Shown: positions 35,912 through 44,138 of the stretch, in pieces | Layout: each line of letters begins with the position of its first letter | Position numbering within the stretch: position 1 is the stretch's first letter | Assembly (NCBI RefSeq): GCF_900114995.1 | Contig: NZ_FOUX01000007.1 | Span: forward strand, 186,001-250,000 | Reading direction: 5' to 3' | Length of the DNA stretch: 64,000 nt | Source: Chitinophaga sp. YR627 | GTDB lineage: Bacteria > Bacteroidota > Bacteroidia > Chitinophagales > Chitinophagaceae | Notes under the pieces: model-generated | Seen by the model: the letters and a program-made list of their open reading frames with translations, nothing else | Told to the model about the DNA's origin: nothing | Database searches by the model: none | Program-made: the position numbers and the translations under genes

Positions 35912-35944
35912 GTTACTTTTGGTTATAAAGTTACCAAAAGTAAC
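35912..35944 (+). promoter_or_regulatory. Large inverted repeat, HxlR-type operator
   Basis: Perfect 12-base arms GTTACTTTTGGT and ACCAAAAGTAAC with a nine-base spacer. It is preceded by two copies of TCTATGTTAC (35882-35891 and 35901-35910) and followed at 35955 by a -7 element. It closely matches the dyad upstream of the HxlR gene at 17240. Confidence 0.65.
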
Positions 35945-35954
35945 TTCCCTCATC

Positions 35955-35962
35955 TAACTTTG
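35955..35962 (+). promoter_or_regulatory. -7 promoter element (TAACTTTG)
   Basis: TAACTTTG fits TAnnTTTG and lies 26 bases ahead of the SDR start. The inverted repeat covers the -33 region, so a bound repressor would block RNA polymerase. Confidence 0.55.
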
Positions 35963-35988
35963 TAGTCAGGAATTAAATCAATAGAAAA

Positions 35989-36744
35989 ATGGGAAAATTA
36001 AATAACAAGGTCGCACTGGTAACAGGTGCATCAAAAGGAATCGGAGCTGCTATTGCAAAACACCTTGCAGCAGAAGGCGCAAAGGTAGTTGTGAATTATG
36101 CATCCGATAAAGAAGGTGCAGAAAAGGTGGTAAAAGCAGTTACTGATAATGGCGGTACAGCTATTGCTGTGCAGGCTAATGTCGCTAATGAAGCCGATGT
36201 CAACAGGTTGTTTGACGAAACAAAAAATGCTTTCGGTGGTTTGGATGTGTTGATCAACAATGCAGGGATCTATCAATACGAACCGATTGAACAGGTATCG
36301 GCGAACTCATTTCATCAGCAGTTCAATATCAACGTATGGGGATCTATTCTTACCATACAGGCATCATTAAAATTGTTTGGTGAGAAGGGCGGGAATATTA
36401 TCAATGTCAGTTCTGCCGCCAGTAAAATGCCTATGACAACCGGATCGGTGTATTCTGCATCAAAGGCTGCATTGGACGCCATCACCGTTGCTTTATCAAA
36501 AGAGTTGGGCGCAAGGAATATCAGGATCAATTCCCTTTTGCCTGGTTCTACAGATACTGAAGGTACACATACTTCAGGCGTGATGGGTAGTGATTTTGAG
36601 AAAGTGTTGGTTGCAAATACACCACTTGGTCGTATGGGACAGCCTGAAGATATTGCTAAAGTAGCCGCGTTCTTAGCCTCTGATGATTCAGCATGGATCA
36701 CAGGAGAGCTGCTTGCTGCTTCCGGTGGTATTTATGGGTTCTAA
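35989..36744 (+). CDS. Short-chain dehydrogenase/reductase, SDR of the FabG type
   Basis: This 251-residue classical SDR has TGASKGIGAAIA, NNAGIYQYE, the Ser in NVSSAASKMP, the active-site pair in YSASKAALDA and the LPGSTDTEG loop. The form is typical of glucose/3-oxoacyl reductase-like enzymes. Its promoter carries a large HxlR-type dyad, and SDR or quinone reductase genes are frequent targets of HxlR regulators that respond to aldehydes or quinones. It ends before a strong hairpin. Substrate is not known. Confidence 0.9.
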   Translation: MGKLNNKVALVTGASKGIGAAIAKHLAAEGAKVVVNYASDKEGAEKVVKAVTDNGGTAIAVQANVANEADVNRLFDETKNAFGGLDVLINNAGIYQYEPIEQVSANSFHQQFNINVWGSILTIQASLKLFGEKGGNIINVSSAASKMPMTTGSVYSASKAALDAITVALSKELGARNIRINSLLPGSTDTEGTHTSGVMGSDFEKVLVANTPLGRMGQPEDIAKVAAFLASDDSAWITGELLAASGGIYGF

Positions 36745-36786
36745 GCTAAAGTCTGATGGTATCAGAAATACCACTTTAATTTAACT

Positions 36787-36818
36787 ACAGGGGCTTTTCT
36801 TTATGGAAAAGCCCCTGT
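36787..36818 (+). terminator. Hairpin terminator
   Basis: Thirteen-base arms (36787-36799 and 36806-36818), GGGGCTTTTC-rich, around a six-base loop, followed by TATTTGTGG. The rest of the 307-base gap to the antiporter shows no gene. Confidence 0.75.
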
Positions 36819-37051
36819 TATTTGTGGTTAACCATGTAGTTTCTCCCGACTTACCATCGGCAAAAATTTCTACACCTGGATGATGAATAGGACTGTTATT
36901 TTTGAAGATGTTCTTGAGAACGGGTCAGCGCAAAAATAAGCGGCTATCTTTTCGATAATCAGTTCATTTGCTGCGAATATAGCATTACCTTGGAAAGCGT
37001 AAGTTTCCAATATTGGACTGACATGATAGGAGAGATCATTAAATCTGATAA

Positions 37052-38695
37052 ATGCAGCATTTTGAGGCGGTAATTTTGATATTAGCTATCTTGGTTGGTT
37101 TATCCGCCATTGCGGATAAGGTTAAAGTGCCATTTCCTATTCTGCTGGTGATTACCGGGGCGATTGTAGGGATAATACCTCGATTCCCACTTCTTGTGTT
37201 AGATCCGCCAGTAGTCTTTTTACTATTTTTGCCTCCTTTACTTTATGATGCGGCCTCTCATACCTCCTGGCATGAATTCAAGGCCGAAATGCTGCCCATT
37301 TCAACTTTGGCGATCGCGCTTGTTTTCTTTACTACTATAACTGTTGCAGGGGCTGCTTATTATTTTATTCCGGAATTCAGCTTGCCGTTGGCTTTCGCAT
37401 TGGGGGCCATAGTTTCCCCTCCCGATGCGGTGGCAGCCACTGGTATCACTAAAGGGTTGCAACTGAACAGACGTGTTACAACAATTTTGGAGGGAGAAAG
37501 TCTTGTTAATGATGCCAGCGCCCTGATAGCTTATAGGTTTTCATATATCGCAATTGTGACGGGCTCTTTCGTATTCTGGGAAGCCGGATTACAGTTTTTA
37601 TTGCTTGTTTGTGGCGGTGCTTTATCTGGTGCATTGACAGGATTCATTTTCGTATTGATGCACGAGAAGATTAAGCGTAATTCTATCGTAAGTACCAGTC
37701 TTACTTTGCTGACCCCATTCGTTTCTTATCTACTGGCAGAGATGCTGCATACTTCAGGTGTGCTCGCAGTGGTAAGCACTGGTTTGTTTATATCGTGGAG
37801 GTCTCCGCGGATATTTTCTTATCAGACACGAATGAGATCAAAATCTGTATGGGATACGTTAATTTTTATCCTAAACGGATTTATATTTTTACTGATAGGG
37901 CAACAACTGCCTATGGTTTTAAGAGACCTTGAAAAATATTCTTTTGAAATACTGATTTTTTATGGTTTGATCATCAGTTTGGTTGTTATTACAGTACGGC
38001 TGATGTGGGTTTTTGCCACCGCATATTCTCAGCACATCTTTAAATACAAAATGGGGGGAGCGGATTTTAAAAATATACACTCTGAGAGAGTGAACACCTG
38101 GAAAAATGTGTTGATCGTAGGCTGGACCGGAACAAGAGGTATTGTGTCGATGGCAACGGCACTTTCCCTGCCGCTGACGATGGAAGGAGGAATTCCCTTT
38201 CCGCAACGATCCCTGATTTTGTTTCTGACGTTTGTAGTTATTTTCGTAACGCTTGTTATTCAGGGTTTGTCTCTTCCGATACTGATACGTATTTTAGGTG
38301 TAACTCCCACTAATCGTTCCTATAAAAATAAACTTGAATTGCAATTGTTTCTTGCACAAAGTATCATCCATTTCATAGAGAATGATCTGCTGATTCACCT
38401 GGATACCAACTTGAAAGATCAGGTAAAAGCAAGATATGAGGCCACTGTCAATCAGTTGTTAAAAGAAGCAGAAACGGAAAATGATCTGGCCGAAAGTTCA
38501 GAAGCGCACAGGTTGTTGATCCCACTGGCGCCTATTATGACAGCAGAGGTAGAAATAAGTAAATTTCGCCGTGAATTGTTAATCAGGCTGCACGAAGATG
38601 GTTCGTTCGATCATCAAACCATTAAGCAGCTGGAACAGGAACTGGATGTTGATGATCTAAAGTTAAACAAGGTTCTTAAGCGAGAAGACGAGTAG
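37052..38695 (+). CDS. CPA1-family Na+/H+ antiporter
   Basis: This 547-residue inner-membrane protein has about 12 hydrophobic segments and the CPA1 signatures: SPPDAVAATGITKGL, the ion-binding ESLVNDASALIAYRF with Asn-Asp, and GWTGTRGIVSMATALSLPL. The C-terminal ~120 residues are cytoplasmic, helical and charged, as in NhaP/YjcE-like exchangers. It exchanges Na+ (or K+) for protons. It reads alone; its 3' end overlaps the convergent desaturase gene by 20 bases, so transcripts from both sides would be complementary there. Confidence 0.92.
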   Translation: MQHFEAVILILAILVGLSAIADKVKVPFPILLVITGAIVGIIPRFPLLVLDPPVVFLLFLPPLLYDAASHTSWHEFKAEMLPISTLAIALVFFTTITVAGAAYYFIPEFSLPLAFALGAIVSPPDAVAATGITKGLQLNRRVTTILEGESLVNDASALIAYRFSYIAIVTGSFVFWEAGLQFLLLVCGGALSGALTGFIFVLMHEKIKRNSIVSTSLTLLTPFVSYLLAEMLHTSGVLAVVSTGLFISWRSPRIFSYQTRMRSKSVWDTLIFILNGFIFLLIGQQLPMVLRDLEKYSFEILIFYGLIISLVVITVRLMWVFATAYSQHIFKYKMGGADFKNIHSERVNTWKNVLIVGWTGTRGIVSMATALSLPLTMEGGIPFPQRSLILFLTFVVIFVTLVIQGLSLPILIRILGVTPTNRSYKNKLELQLFLAQSIIHFIENDLLIHLDTNLKDQVKARYEATVNQLLKEAETENDLAESSEAHRLLIPLAPIMTAEVEISKFRRELLIRLHEDGSFDHQTIKQLEQELDVDDLKLNKVLKREDE

Positions 38696-39812
38696 TTGGA
38701 TAGTCTTTTTTTCCCAGCATTTTAAGCATTTTTGCATGTTCCAGCAGCGCTTTTGCGAATGTCGGTTGCACATGATATGGAAGTGAAAATGATTCAGCAG
38801 TCTTCTTTACGATAGCGGAAATATTTTTGTAATGAATATGGCATATCCCGGTAAACAGGTGATGCTCGATCTGAAAGTTCAAACCACCAATAAACCATGA
38901 AAATAAGCGGCTTTTTGGGGCGAAATCAGTGGTGTTGACCAATTCGTGGACCGCCCAGCTGTCTTCCATGAGATGTGTACTATCAACAATCACTGGTAGT
39001 GAAAAGGGGGAGGTGGATATTATATGAGATGGTTGAAAAATACAGGAAAGAACAAGCCCTGCCGTGAAATGCATGACACAAAAACCTCCAAGCACATAAT
39101 ACCACGCCTGACCTGAAAACAGCAATGGCAATACCAGAATATATGAGTAATAGACTATCTTATAAAAGGTGACCTGAAATACAGCCCGGCGTAAAGAGAT
39201 CCTCTGATTACTTAGCAGGTTATGTTGCTTGTAGCGGATTATCTGAAGGTAATCTTTTACCGTCATCCAGAAGAGGGTCATCAGCATATAAAAAAACCAT
39301 GCATACAAATATTGATAACGATGATACCAACGCCAGCGCTGTCTGGGCGATAAACGTAAAAATACAAAGCCGCTGACGTCTTCATCAAGGCCGTCAATAT
39401 TAGTGTAAGTATGATGTAAAATATTATGCTGTATTTTCCATGTAATGGAATACCCACCAATTATTTCGAGAATATGGCCAATAAATGTATTTACATTTTT
39501 ATTAGGAGAATAGGTCCCATGATTAGCGTCGTGCATGATGCAAGCGCCTATGCCTATCATTCCCCATCCCATTACAAACCAGAAAAGCCAGAATAGTAAA
39601 AGGTCATTTGCGCCAAGCCGCGAATTTATAAATGCACAAGGCACGAAATAACAGAGCAACATTGCTATTGTTTTTATCCACATGCGGGCATTTGCATAAG
39701 GGGAAATACCATTCGTTTCAAAATAGGCACGGACGTTTATTGTCAGAGCATCGATGAAACTGTTGTTCCCCTTGGGGGCAAACTTAACTCTATTTATTTT
39801 TCCGATGCTCAT
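38676..39812 (-). CDS. Membrane fatty-acid desaturase (front-end type)
   Basis: The three histidine boxes of acyl desaturases are present: HDANHG, HNILHHTYTN and the QIEHH box (FQIEHHLFTGICH), where Gln replaces the first His, a mark of front-end (delta-5/delta-6-like) desaturases. Four hydrophobic segments surround them. The diiron enzyme would introduce a double bond into membrane acyl chains. I chose the ATG at 39812 (MSIGKINRVKF; 378 residues) because family members start this way; the frame is open to a GTG at 39884. It is probably cold- or membrane-stress regulated by analogy only. Confidence 0.88.
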   Translation of the reverse strand: MSIGKINRVKFAPKGNNSFIDALTINVRAYFETNGISPYANARMWIKTIAMLLCYFVPCAFINSRLGANDLLLFWLFWFVMGWGMIGIGACIMHDANHGTYSPNKNVNTFIGHILEIIGGYSITWKIQHNILHHTYTNIDGLDEDVSGFVFLRLSPRQRWRWYHRYQYLYAWFFYMLMTLFWMTVKDYLQIIRYKQHNLLSNQRISLRRAVFQVTFYKIVYYSYILVLPLLFSGQAWYYVLGGFCVMHFTAGLVLSCIFQPSHIISTSPFSLPVIVDSTHLMEDSWAVHELVNTTDFAPKSRLFSWFIGGLNFQIEHHLFTGICHIHYKNISAIVKKTAESFSLPYHVQPTFAKALLEHAKMLKMLGKKDYPTTRLLA

Positions 39813-40059
39813 ATTAGGAAGAAATTTTGAATATGCCCAAACCCTGTGAATTCTGTACGGATTCTTAATATCATGATATTTCACAATTGTTCGGGGTATA
39901 CAGTACTGTAAACAGAAGGATAACTATAAACAGAAGGATATTTAAGTTAATCACTAATCGTACCACAAATGGATACATTGAGCTAATACGCGTGATCTCA
40001 TACTAAGATTAATTGAGGAATAGGAAATCAGCGCCTATTTTATACTATCTGTGTAATTT
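39813..40059. other. Upstream region of the desaturase, no gene seen
   Basis: AT-rich sequence containing a partial direct repeat (AACAGAAGGATA, 39911 onward, twice within 25 bases). It must hold the desaturase promoter on the minus strand. Confidence 0.4.
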
Positions 40060-40369
40060 ATGGGACAATACAACCTAAATTGCTCCAATAGCCAGGTTTC
40101 AAATGCGGAGGCTGGTCTGGACACTCTCTTTATGACTCTACCAAAATCTGTCCAGCTGTTTTGCTGATCTCGATGGAGACAATCCGATCTATACAGGCAT
40201 CGCTGTAAGAGATAGCCTGGTGTTACTGTCTTATATGCACTTCTCTACAGGTTATGCAACCAATCACATAGACTCTAACCAAATTGCTGTATATACATAT
40301 CCTGGATTCAGGTTTAGATATAATATCTACCATACGCGTATGTTATTTAAACTATTTATAGGAGGATGA
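40060..40369 (+). pseudogene. Decayed lipoprotein gene, possibly a beta-propeller
   Basis: From ATG 40060 the frame reads MGQYNLNCSNSQVSNAEAGL and stops at TGA 40168-40170 or so after ...PKSVQLFC. An overlapping frame (open 40136-40369) then gives SCFADLDGDNPIYTGIAVRD and SLVLLSYMHFSTGYATNHID up to YPGFRFRYNIYH. The two halves look like one protein broken by a one-base shift and cut short after about 90 residues. The DSLVLL...IAVYTYPGF pattern resembles the first blade of TolB-like/six-bladed propeller lipoproteins, and an intact propeller gene lies at 44139. The rest of the gap to 40628 shows no gene. Confidence 0.5.
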
Positions 40370-40628
40370 GTAAGTTAGGTTCGACCCACTGCAATCTCAT
40401 TGTAAGTGGGTGATACATCTTACATCACCTGATCAAAAAAAATATTTGGAATTGTATATTTTTTCCTACTTTAGAAATCACAACCCAAATCAATTAAACC
40501 AGGAAAGCATAGCGTTAAGTCAACAAACCCTAAGTCTTATTGTAGTCGAGCAGCCTTTTACCAATATGCCCTAATGACTGTGCCCTATTGAACTTGTAAG
40601 AAAAAAAATCAATGTACATCAACTGTGA

Positions 40629-43118
40629 ATGCGTGACATAACAGGTCATGTAGTGACAGCTTTATGCTTGCCATTCACGGTATTGTTAACTATTTGCGAA
40701 CAGCTAAGAATGTCTGGAACTCTTGTACCTATGCAAAGGGACATGCAAATTGCGTGTAACAGCTTATGGGATGATAGAGCTTTGCAATTAAAGATCTACG
40801 TACTCATATTGTCGCTACTTGTAATCCCGTTACTTTCATTGTCGGCCCAACAGCGCCATCTGATCTTATTGGTAAAGGATAAGCGTGATTCCACCGGAAT
40901 TGCAAATGCTACTGTCATACTTGCCGGAACAGCTGGAAACAAGCTCAGGGAAGGTATTACCGGTAAAGATGGTGTTTGTCTTCTTGACGTAACTGGTGCA
41001 GCAAAGATCCATTGCGAAGCAGCTGACTATGTTGTATATACTTCGGCGCTTTCGTCATACACTAACGATACACTTGTGTGTTGGCTCAATAAGAAAATGG
41101 TACAGCTTAAATCTGTCGATATAGTCGATAAACAGGTTGTCAGCGATGCCGGGAAATTCGTCTACAAAGTCAGGCAGGATCAGTTTTCAAAGGGACAGAG
41201 CGGAACGGAGTTACTAGCGAAATTACCTGGGGTAATTGTAGTCGGAGAGCAGGTCAAACTCAATGGTCAGACAGGGGTACTGATACTGATTGATGGAAAA
41301 GGAGAGCATAGAACGTCCAGTCAGCAACAAGCTATACTGGCCTCTCTGAACGCAGATCATCTCGATAAAGTTGAAATCATGGCAATGCCGTCAGCGAAAT
41401 ATGATGCCGGTGTGAATGCCGTGATCAATGTGGTCACTAAAAAGGAACGGGGGAATTCCAACGTTCGGGCAAGTTATTCGCAGCCATTCTATATGACCGC
41501 TAAGGATGCAGGATTTGGCTATGCATCCGGTACAGGTGCTGCAAACCTGAACTTTAAAATACGTGCTGTTAATTGTGTCTGGATACTGAGTGCAGACAAT
41601 ACGCTCAATACGACACAATCAGCTGGCTGGTTTGAAACTGATAAAGGATTCCGGTATGATGATATCCGGAAATCAAACCTTGCTAATTTCAGGATTTCAC
41701 AGGACCTGAACCTCGACTATGCCGTCAATTCCCGCTCCGGTATGGGACTGAATGTCAACATGCGTTACGTGCCATCCGGTATGACACATACCATTGAACG
41801 TTATAATTTTCAGAAGGATTCTGTTACTGAAGTAGATAATACTAATGTCAGGGAGCAACGTACTATTCAAAGCACACTAAACTATAAATATTTACTGGAT
41901 ACGGCAAAGAAGAGCACCTTATATATAAGTGCTACCTGGTCTGTGAATCCCGATGATAATCGTAATACTTTACTCCTGCAATCTGCCGCAGATGCTGGAT
42001 CCGTTAGTCGCAATATTATTAGCAGCAATACAGATATGCTGTCTGCATCTGCCATCTTCAGCGATGTTATAAAAAGCAGGTATCTCAGCACTGAGTTTGG
42101 CATAAAATCAAATCATCTGAGGAATAATAGTGATCAGCAATACGATAGTAGTACCTGGACGAACTTTCACTACAATGAACGGATCAGCAGTGCATTTTTT
42201 ACAGCCAGGTGGAAACTGGGTAAGTGGTTGATGTCAACCGAACTGAGAGGTGAACTACTACGGTCAGATACCAGGTATAAACAGACAGAGAGTGAGGATC
42301 AGTGCATCCGCAGAGATTATTGGAAGATGTATCCCAATCTGCTTGTGCAGTATAATGTTAAAGATGCCTTAGACCTTAGCCTGGGATATACAAAAAGAGT
42401 GAGGCGTCCATTCATGGGTGATATGAATCCGGCACGACGGACGACTAATGCCTTCATGACCCAGGGCGGTAATATAGATTTCATACCATCATATGTCGAT
42501 AGGATAGAAGGCGAATTGATGTACAAAAGTTCGATAGTAACGCTAAGGTATGAGCGCCTGAACAACAGAAGAGTTTTTGTGCCAACGGCCGACCCTTTTG
42601 TATACAAGGCGACAAATATGACACGGTTCGAGACATTGGGAATGTCGCTGAGTCAGGCATTGCGTCTTTCCAAATACTTTACTTCCAATATTACGGTAGA
42701 CTATTCTTATTCTCAATATCTGCAATCCGGCCCATTTAATGGCAGCACAAATGTTTTCGAAGTGAGTCTGGATAATGAATGGACGATAGGTAAGAAAACG
42801 AGAATCCTGATATCTGCATATTATAATGCCCGGATGTACCTGGAATACAGTATGTATAATCCGTTACTCGTTACATCCTGCTCTATCAAGCGGATATTAC
42901 TGAAGAATAAGTTGTTCCTGCAGGTCTCTGTATCAGATCCTGTTGGCCTGGAAAAGGTAAAGTCGGTCAGTAGGTTTCCTGGTCAGGCAGAGGCGATAGA
43001 CGCATTGACCAATAACCGGAGGTTCTCTTTACAACTACTATATAGTTTCCCATTCGGACAGAAATTCAAACTGCAAAGTTACCGTACGAAAAATGAAGGA
43101 GAGATAAGAACGTATTAA
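40629..43118 (+). CDS. TonB-dependent receptor-like outer membrane protein (PF14905-type barrel)
   Basis: After a signal segment (VLILSLLVIPLLSLSAQQ) the protein has a carboxypeptidase-regulatory-like domain (DSTGIANATVILAGTAGNKL), a plug domain (LLAKLPGVIVVGEQVKLNGQ, then ILIDGKGEHR and YDAGVNAVINVVTKK) and a long barrel of the outer-membrane beta-barrel family PF14905. The 829-residue frame starts at 40629, but the ATG at 40743 (MQIACNSLW) gives a more normal N-terminus. Unlike SusC it lacks the long SusC-type plug and a SusD partner. It heads a cluster with a CxxC protein, a small cysteine peptide and a propeller lipoprotein, so it may import or export a peptide. Confidence 0.85.
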   Translation: MRDITGHVVTALCLPFTVLLTICEQLRMSGTLVPMQRDMQIACNSLWDDRALQLKIYVLILSLLVIPLLSLSAQQRHLILLVKDKRDSTGIANATVILAGTAGNKLREGITGKDGVCLLDVTGAAKIHCEAADYVVYTSALSSYTNDTLVCWLNKKMVQLKSVDIVDKQVVSDAGKFVYKVRQDQFSKGQSGTELLAKLPGVIVVGEQVKLNGQTGVLILIDGKGEHRTSSQQQAILASLNADHLDKVEIMAMPSAKYDAGVNAVINVVTKKERGNSNVRASYSQPFYMTAKDAGFGYASGTGAANLNFKIRAVNCVWILSADNTLNTTQSAGWFETDKGFRYDDIRKSNLANFRISQDLNLDYAVNSRSGMGLNVNMRYVPSGMTHTIERYNFQKDSVTEVDNTNVREQRTIQSTLNYKYLLDTAKKSTLYISATWSVNPDDNRNTLLLQSAADAGSVSRNIISSNTDMLSASAIFSDVIKSRYLSTEFGIKSNHLRNNSDQQYDSSTWTNFHYNERISSAFFTARWKLGKWLMSTELRGELLRSDTRYKQTESEDQCIRRDYWKMYPNLLVQYNVKDALDLSLGYTKRVRRPFMGDMNPARRTTNAFMTQGGNIDFIPSYVDRIEGELMYKSSIVTLRYERLNNRRVFVPTADPFVYKATNMTRFETLGMSLSQALRLSKYFTSNITVDYSYSQYLQSGPFNGSTNVFEVSLDNEWTIGKKTRILISAYYNARMYLEYSMYNPLLVTSCSIKRILLKNKLFLQVSVSDPVGLEKVKSVSRFPGQAEAIDALTNNRRFSLQLLYSFPFGQKFKLQSYRTKNEGEIRTY

Positions 43119-43145
43119 CCTTGAGCCACATAATCCAATTTCTTT

Positions 43146-43703
43146 ATGAAATACAGTCATCATCTCAAAGTAATCTGCCTGTTGCTATTTGTGACCACGA
43201 CCTATTATGCCTGCAAATCGCATGCTCAGAAACAGGAACGGGAAGAAGTTGTCACTACCTGGATCGGTAAGACAATCAAATTCCCCCCTAATACGATCTG
43301 CCAGGAACTAGGCGAAATCGTACCCTGTAAGATCAGGTTTCCAAAAAAGTATAATATCCTGGTATATACTGATTCTATCGGCTGTGTGAGTTGTAACCTG
43401 CGCATAGATGAATGGAAACGCTTTGAACAGGAATTGGACAGTTCAGTAGCGAATGAGGTGGATTTTCAATTTTATTTCTTTCCCAAAAAGAACAGCAATC
43501 TGGCGGAGCTTTTTAAGCGTGAGAACTTCAGAAAGAAAGTACATATCGATGAGGAGGATGCCCTGAACAAACTGAATGACTTGCCCAGGGATATGCAGTA
43601 TCAGTGTTTTTTACTGGATAAGGATGATAAAGTATTACTGGTAGGTAATCCGACATTAAATGCCAATATATGGAAGTTATTTGCTGAAACAATTAAAAAA
43701 TAA
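43146..43703 (+). CDS. Thioredoxin-like lipoprotein with CVSC motif
   Basis: This 185-residue exported protein has a signal with a possible lipobox Cys (TTYYACKSH) and a thioredoxin-like core: the strand YNILVYTD, the CxxC in IGCVSCNLRIDEW, the strand VDFQFYFFP, and QCFLLDKDDKVLLVGNP. The motif suggests thiol-disulfide exchange in the periplasm. Its location, 27 bases after the receptor and just before a small protein with two cysteines, makes that peptide a plausible substrate. I do not know a characterised relative. A GGAGG follows the stop codon but no gene starts there. Confidence 0.72.
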   Translation: MKYSHHLKVICLLLFVTTTYYACKSHAQKQEREEVVTTWIGKTIKFPPNTICQELGEIVPCKIRFPKKYNILVYTDSIGCVSCNLRIDEWKRFEQELDSSVANEVDFQFYFFPKKNSNLAELFKRENFRKKVHIDEEDALNKLNDLPRDMQYQCFLLDKDDKVLLVGNPTLNANIWKLFAETIKK

Positions 43704-43805
43704 AGGAGGTACCATGTTATAGATAAGTATGAACAACCCTATGCATCTGTTGAAATGATAAACACAGACCAAACCCATTTATTAATCGAAATCAAATTTA
43801 AATTT

Positions 43806-44060
43806 ATGAAAAAAGGAATTTTCTCTATAGCCTTTGCTGCTATGACTATCGCTATGATTGCTGCATTCTCTCTTCGTTCAGAAAAAACAACTGCTTCTGC
43901 CAGTGCTACTGCTAACATTAAAGCATTGGTTCCAATAGAGCAGGTGCCAGGATATACCGGCCCAAGACCACAGGGTGGACATTGCGAGTCCAGAAATAAC
44001 CATGCATGTGGTGATTCTGATACGCCTGAAGTACCAGAAACACCAGCAGTAGCAAGATAG
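43806..44060 (+). CDS. NVEALA-like small secreted peptide with two cysteines
   Basis: An 84-residue product from ATG 43806 (MKKGIFSIAFAAMTIAMIAA). The leader is a hydrophobic signal followed by an Ala/Ser-rich stretch and NIKALV, which resembles the NVEALA motif of Bacteroidota peptide precursors. The remaining part is short and polar with Gly-Pro turns (VPGYTGPRPQGGH) and two cysteines seven residues apart (C-E-S-R-N-N-H-A-C), ending in Pro/Glu-rich sequence. A longer frame from 43755 exists but the ATG at 43806 gives the normal leader. A terminator follows at once, so this gene can be expressed more strongly than its downstream neighbour. Biological role unknown. Confidence 0.6.
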   Translation: MKKGIFSIAFAAMTIAMIAAFSLRSEKTTASASATANIKALVPIEQVPGYTGPRPQGGHCESRNNHACGDSDTPEVPETPAVAR

Positions 44061-44073
44061 TTTTTCCCCTATT

Positions 44074-44108
44074 GAAGAGAATCAGGGATACCCTGGTTCT
44101 CTTCTTTT
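44074..44108 (+). terminator. Terminator directly after the small peptide gene
   Basis: Fourteen-base arms GAAGAGAATCAGGG and CCCTGGTTCTCTTC with one G-U pair and an ATA loop, followed by TTTTAA. It stands between the peptide and propeller genes and would make the peptide transcript shorter and more abundant. Confidence 0.8.
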
Positions 44109-44138
44109 AATATATCCGTTTCAACAAATTGTCCAGGT

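Noticed and set aside
43704-43805. GGAGG-preceded ATG after the CVSC protein gene (about 43733)
   Set aside because: The frames opened there stop within a few codons or merely extend the peptide gene with an unlikely leader.
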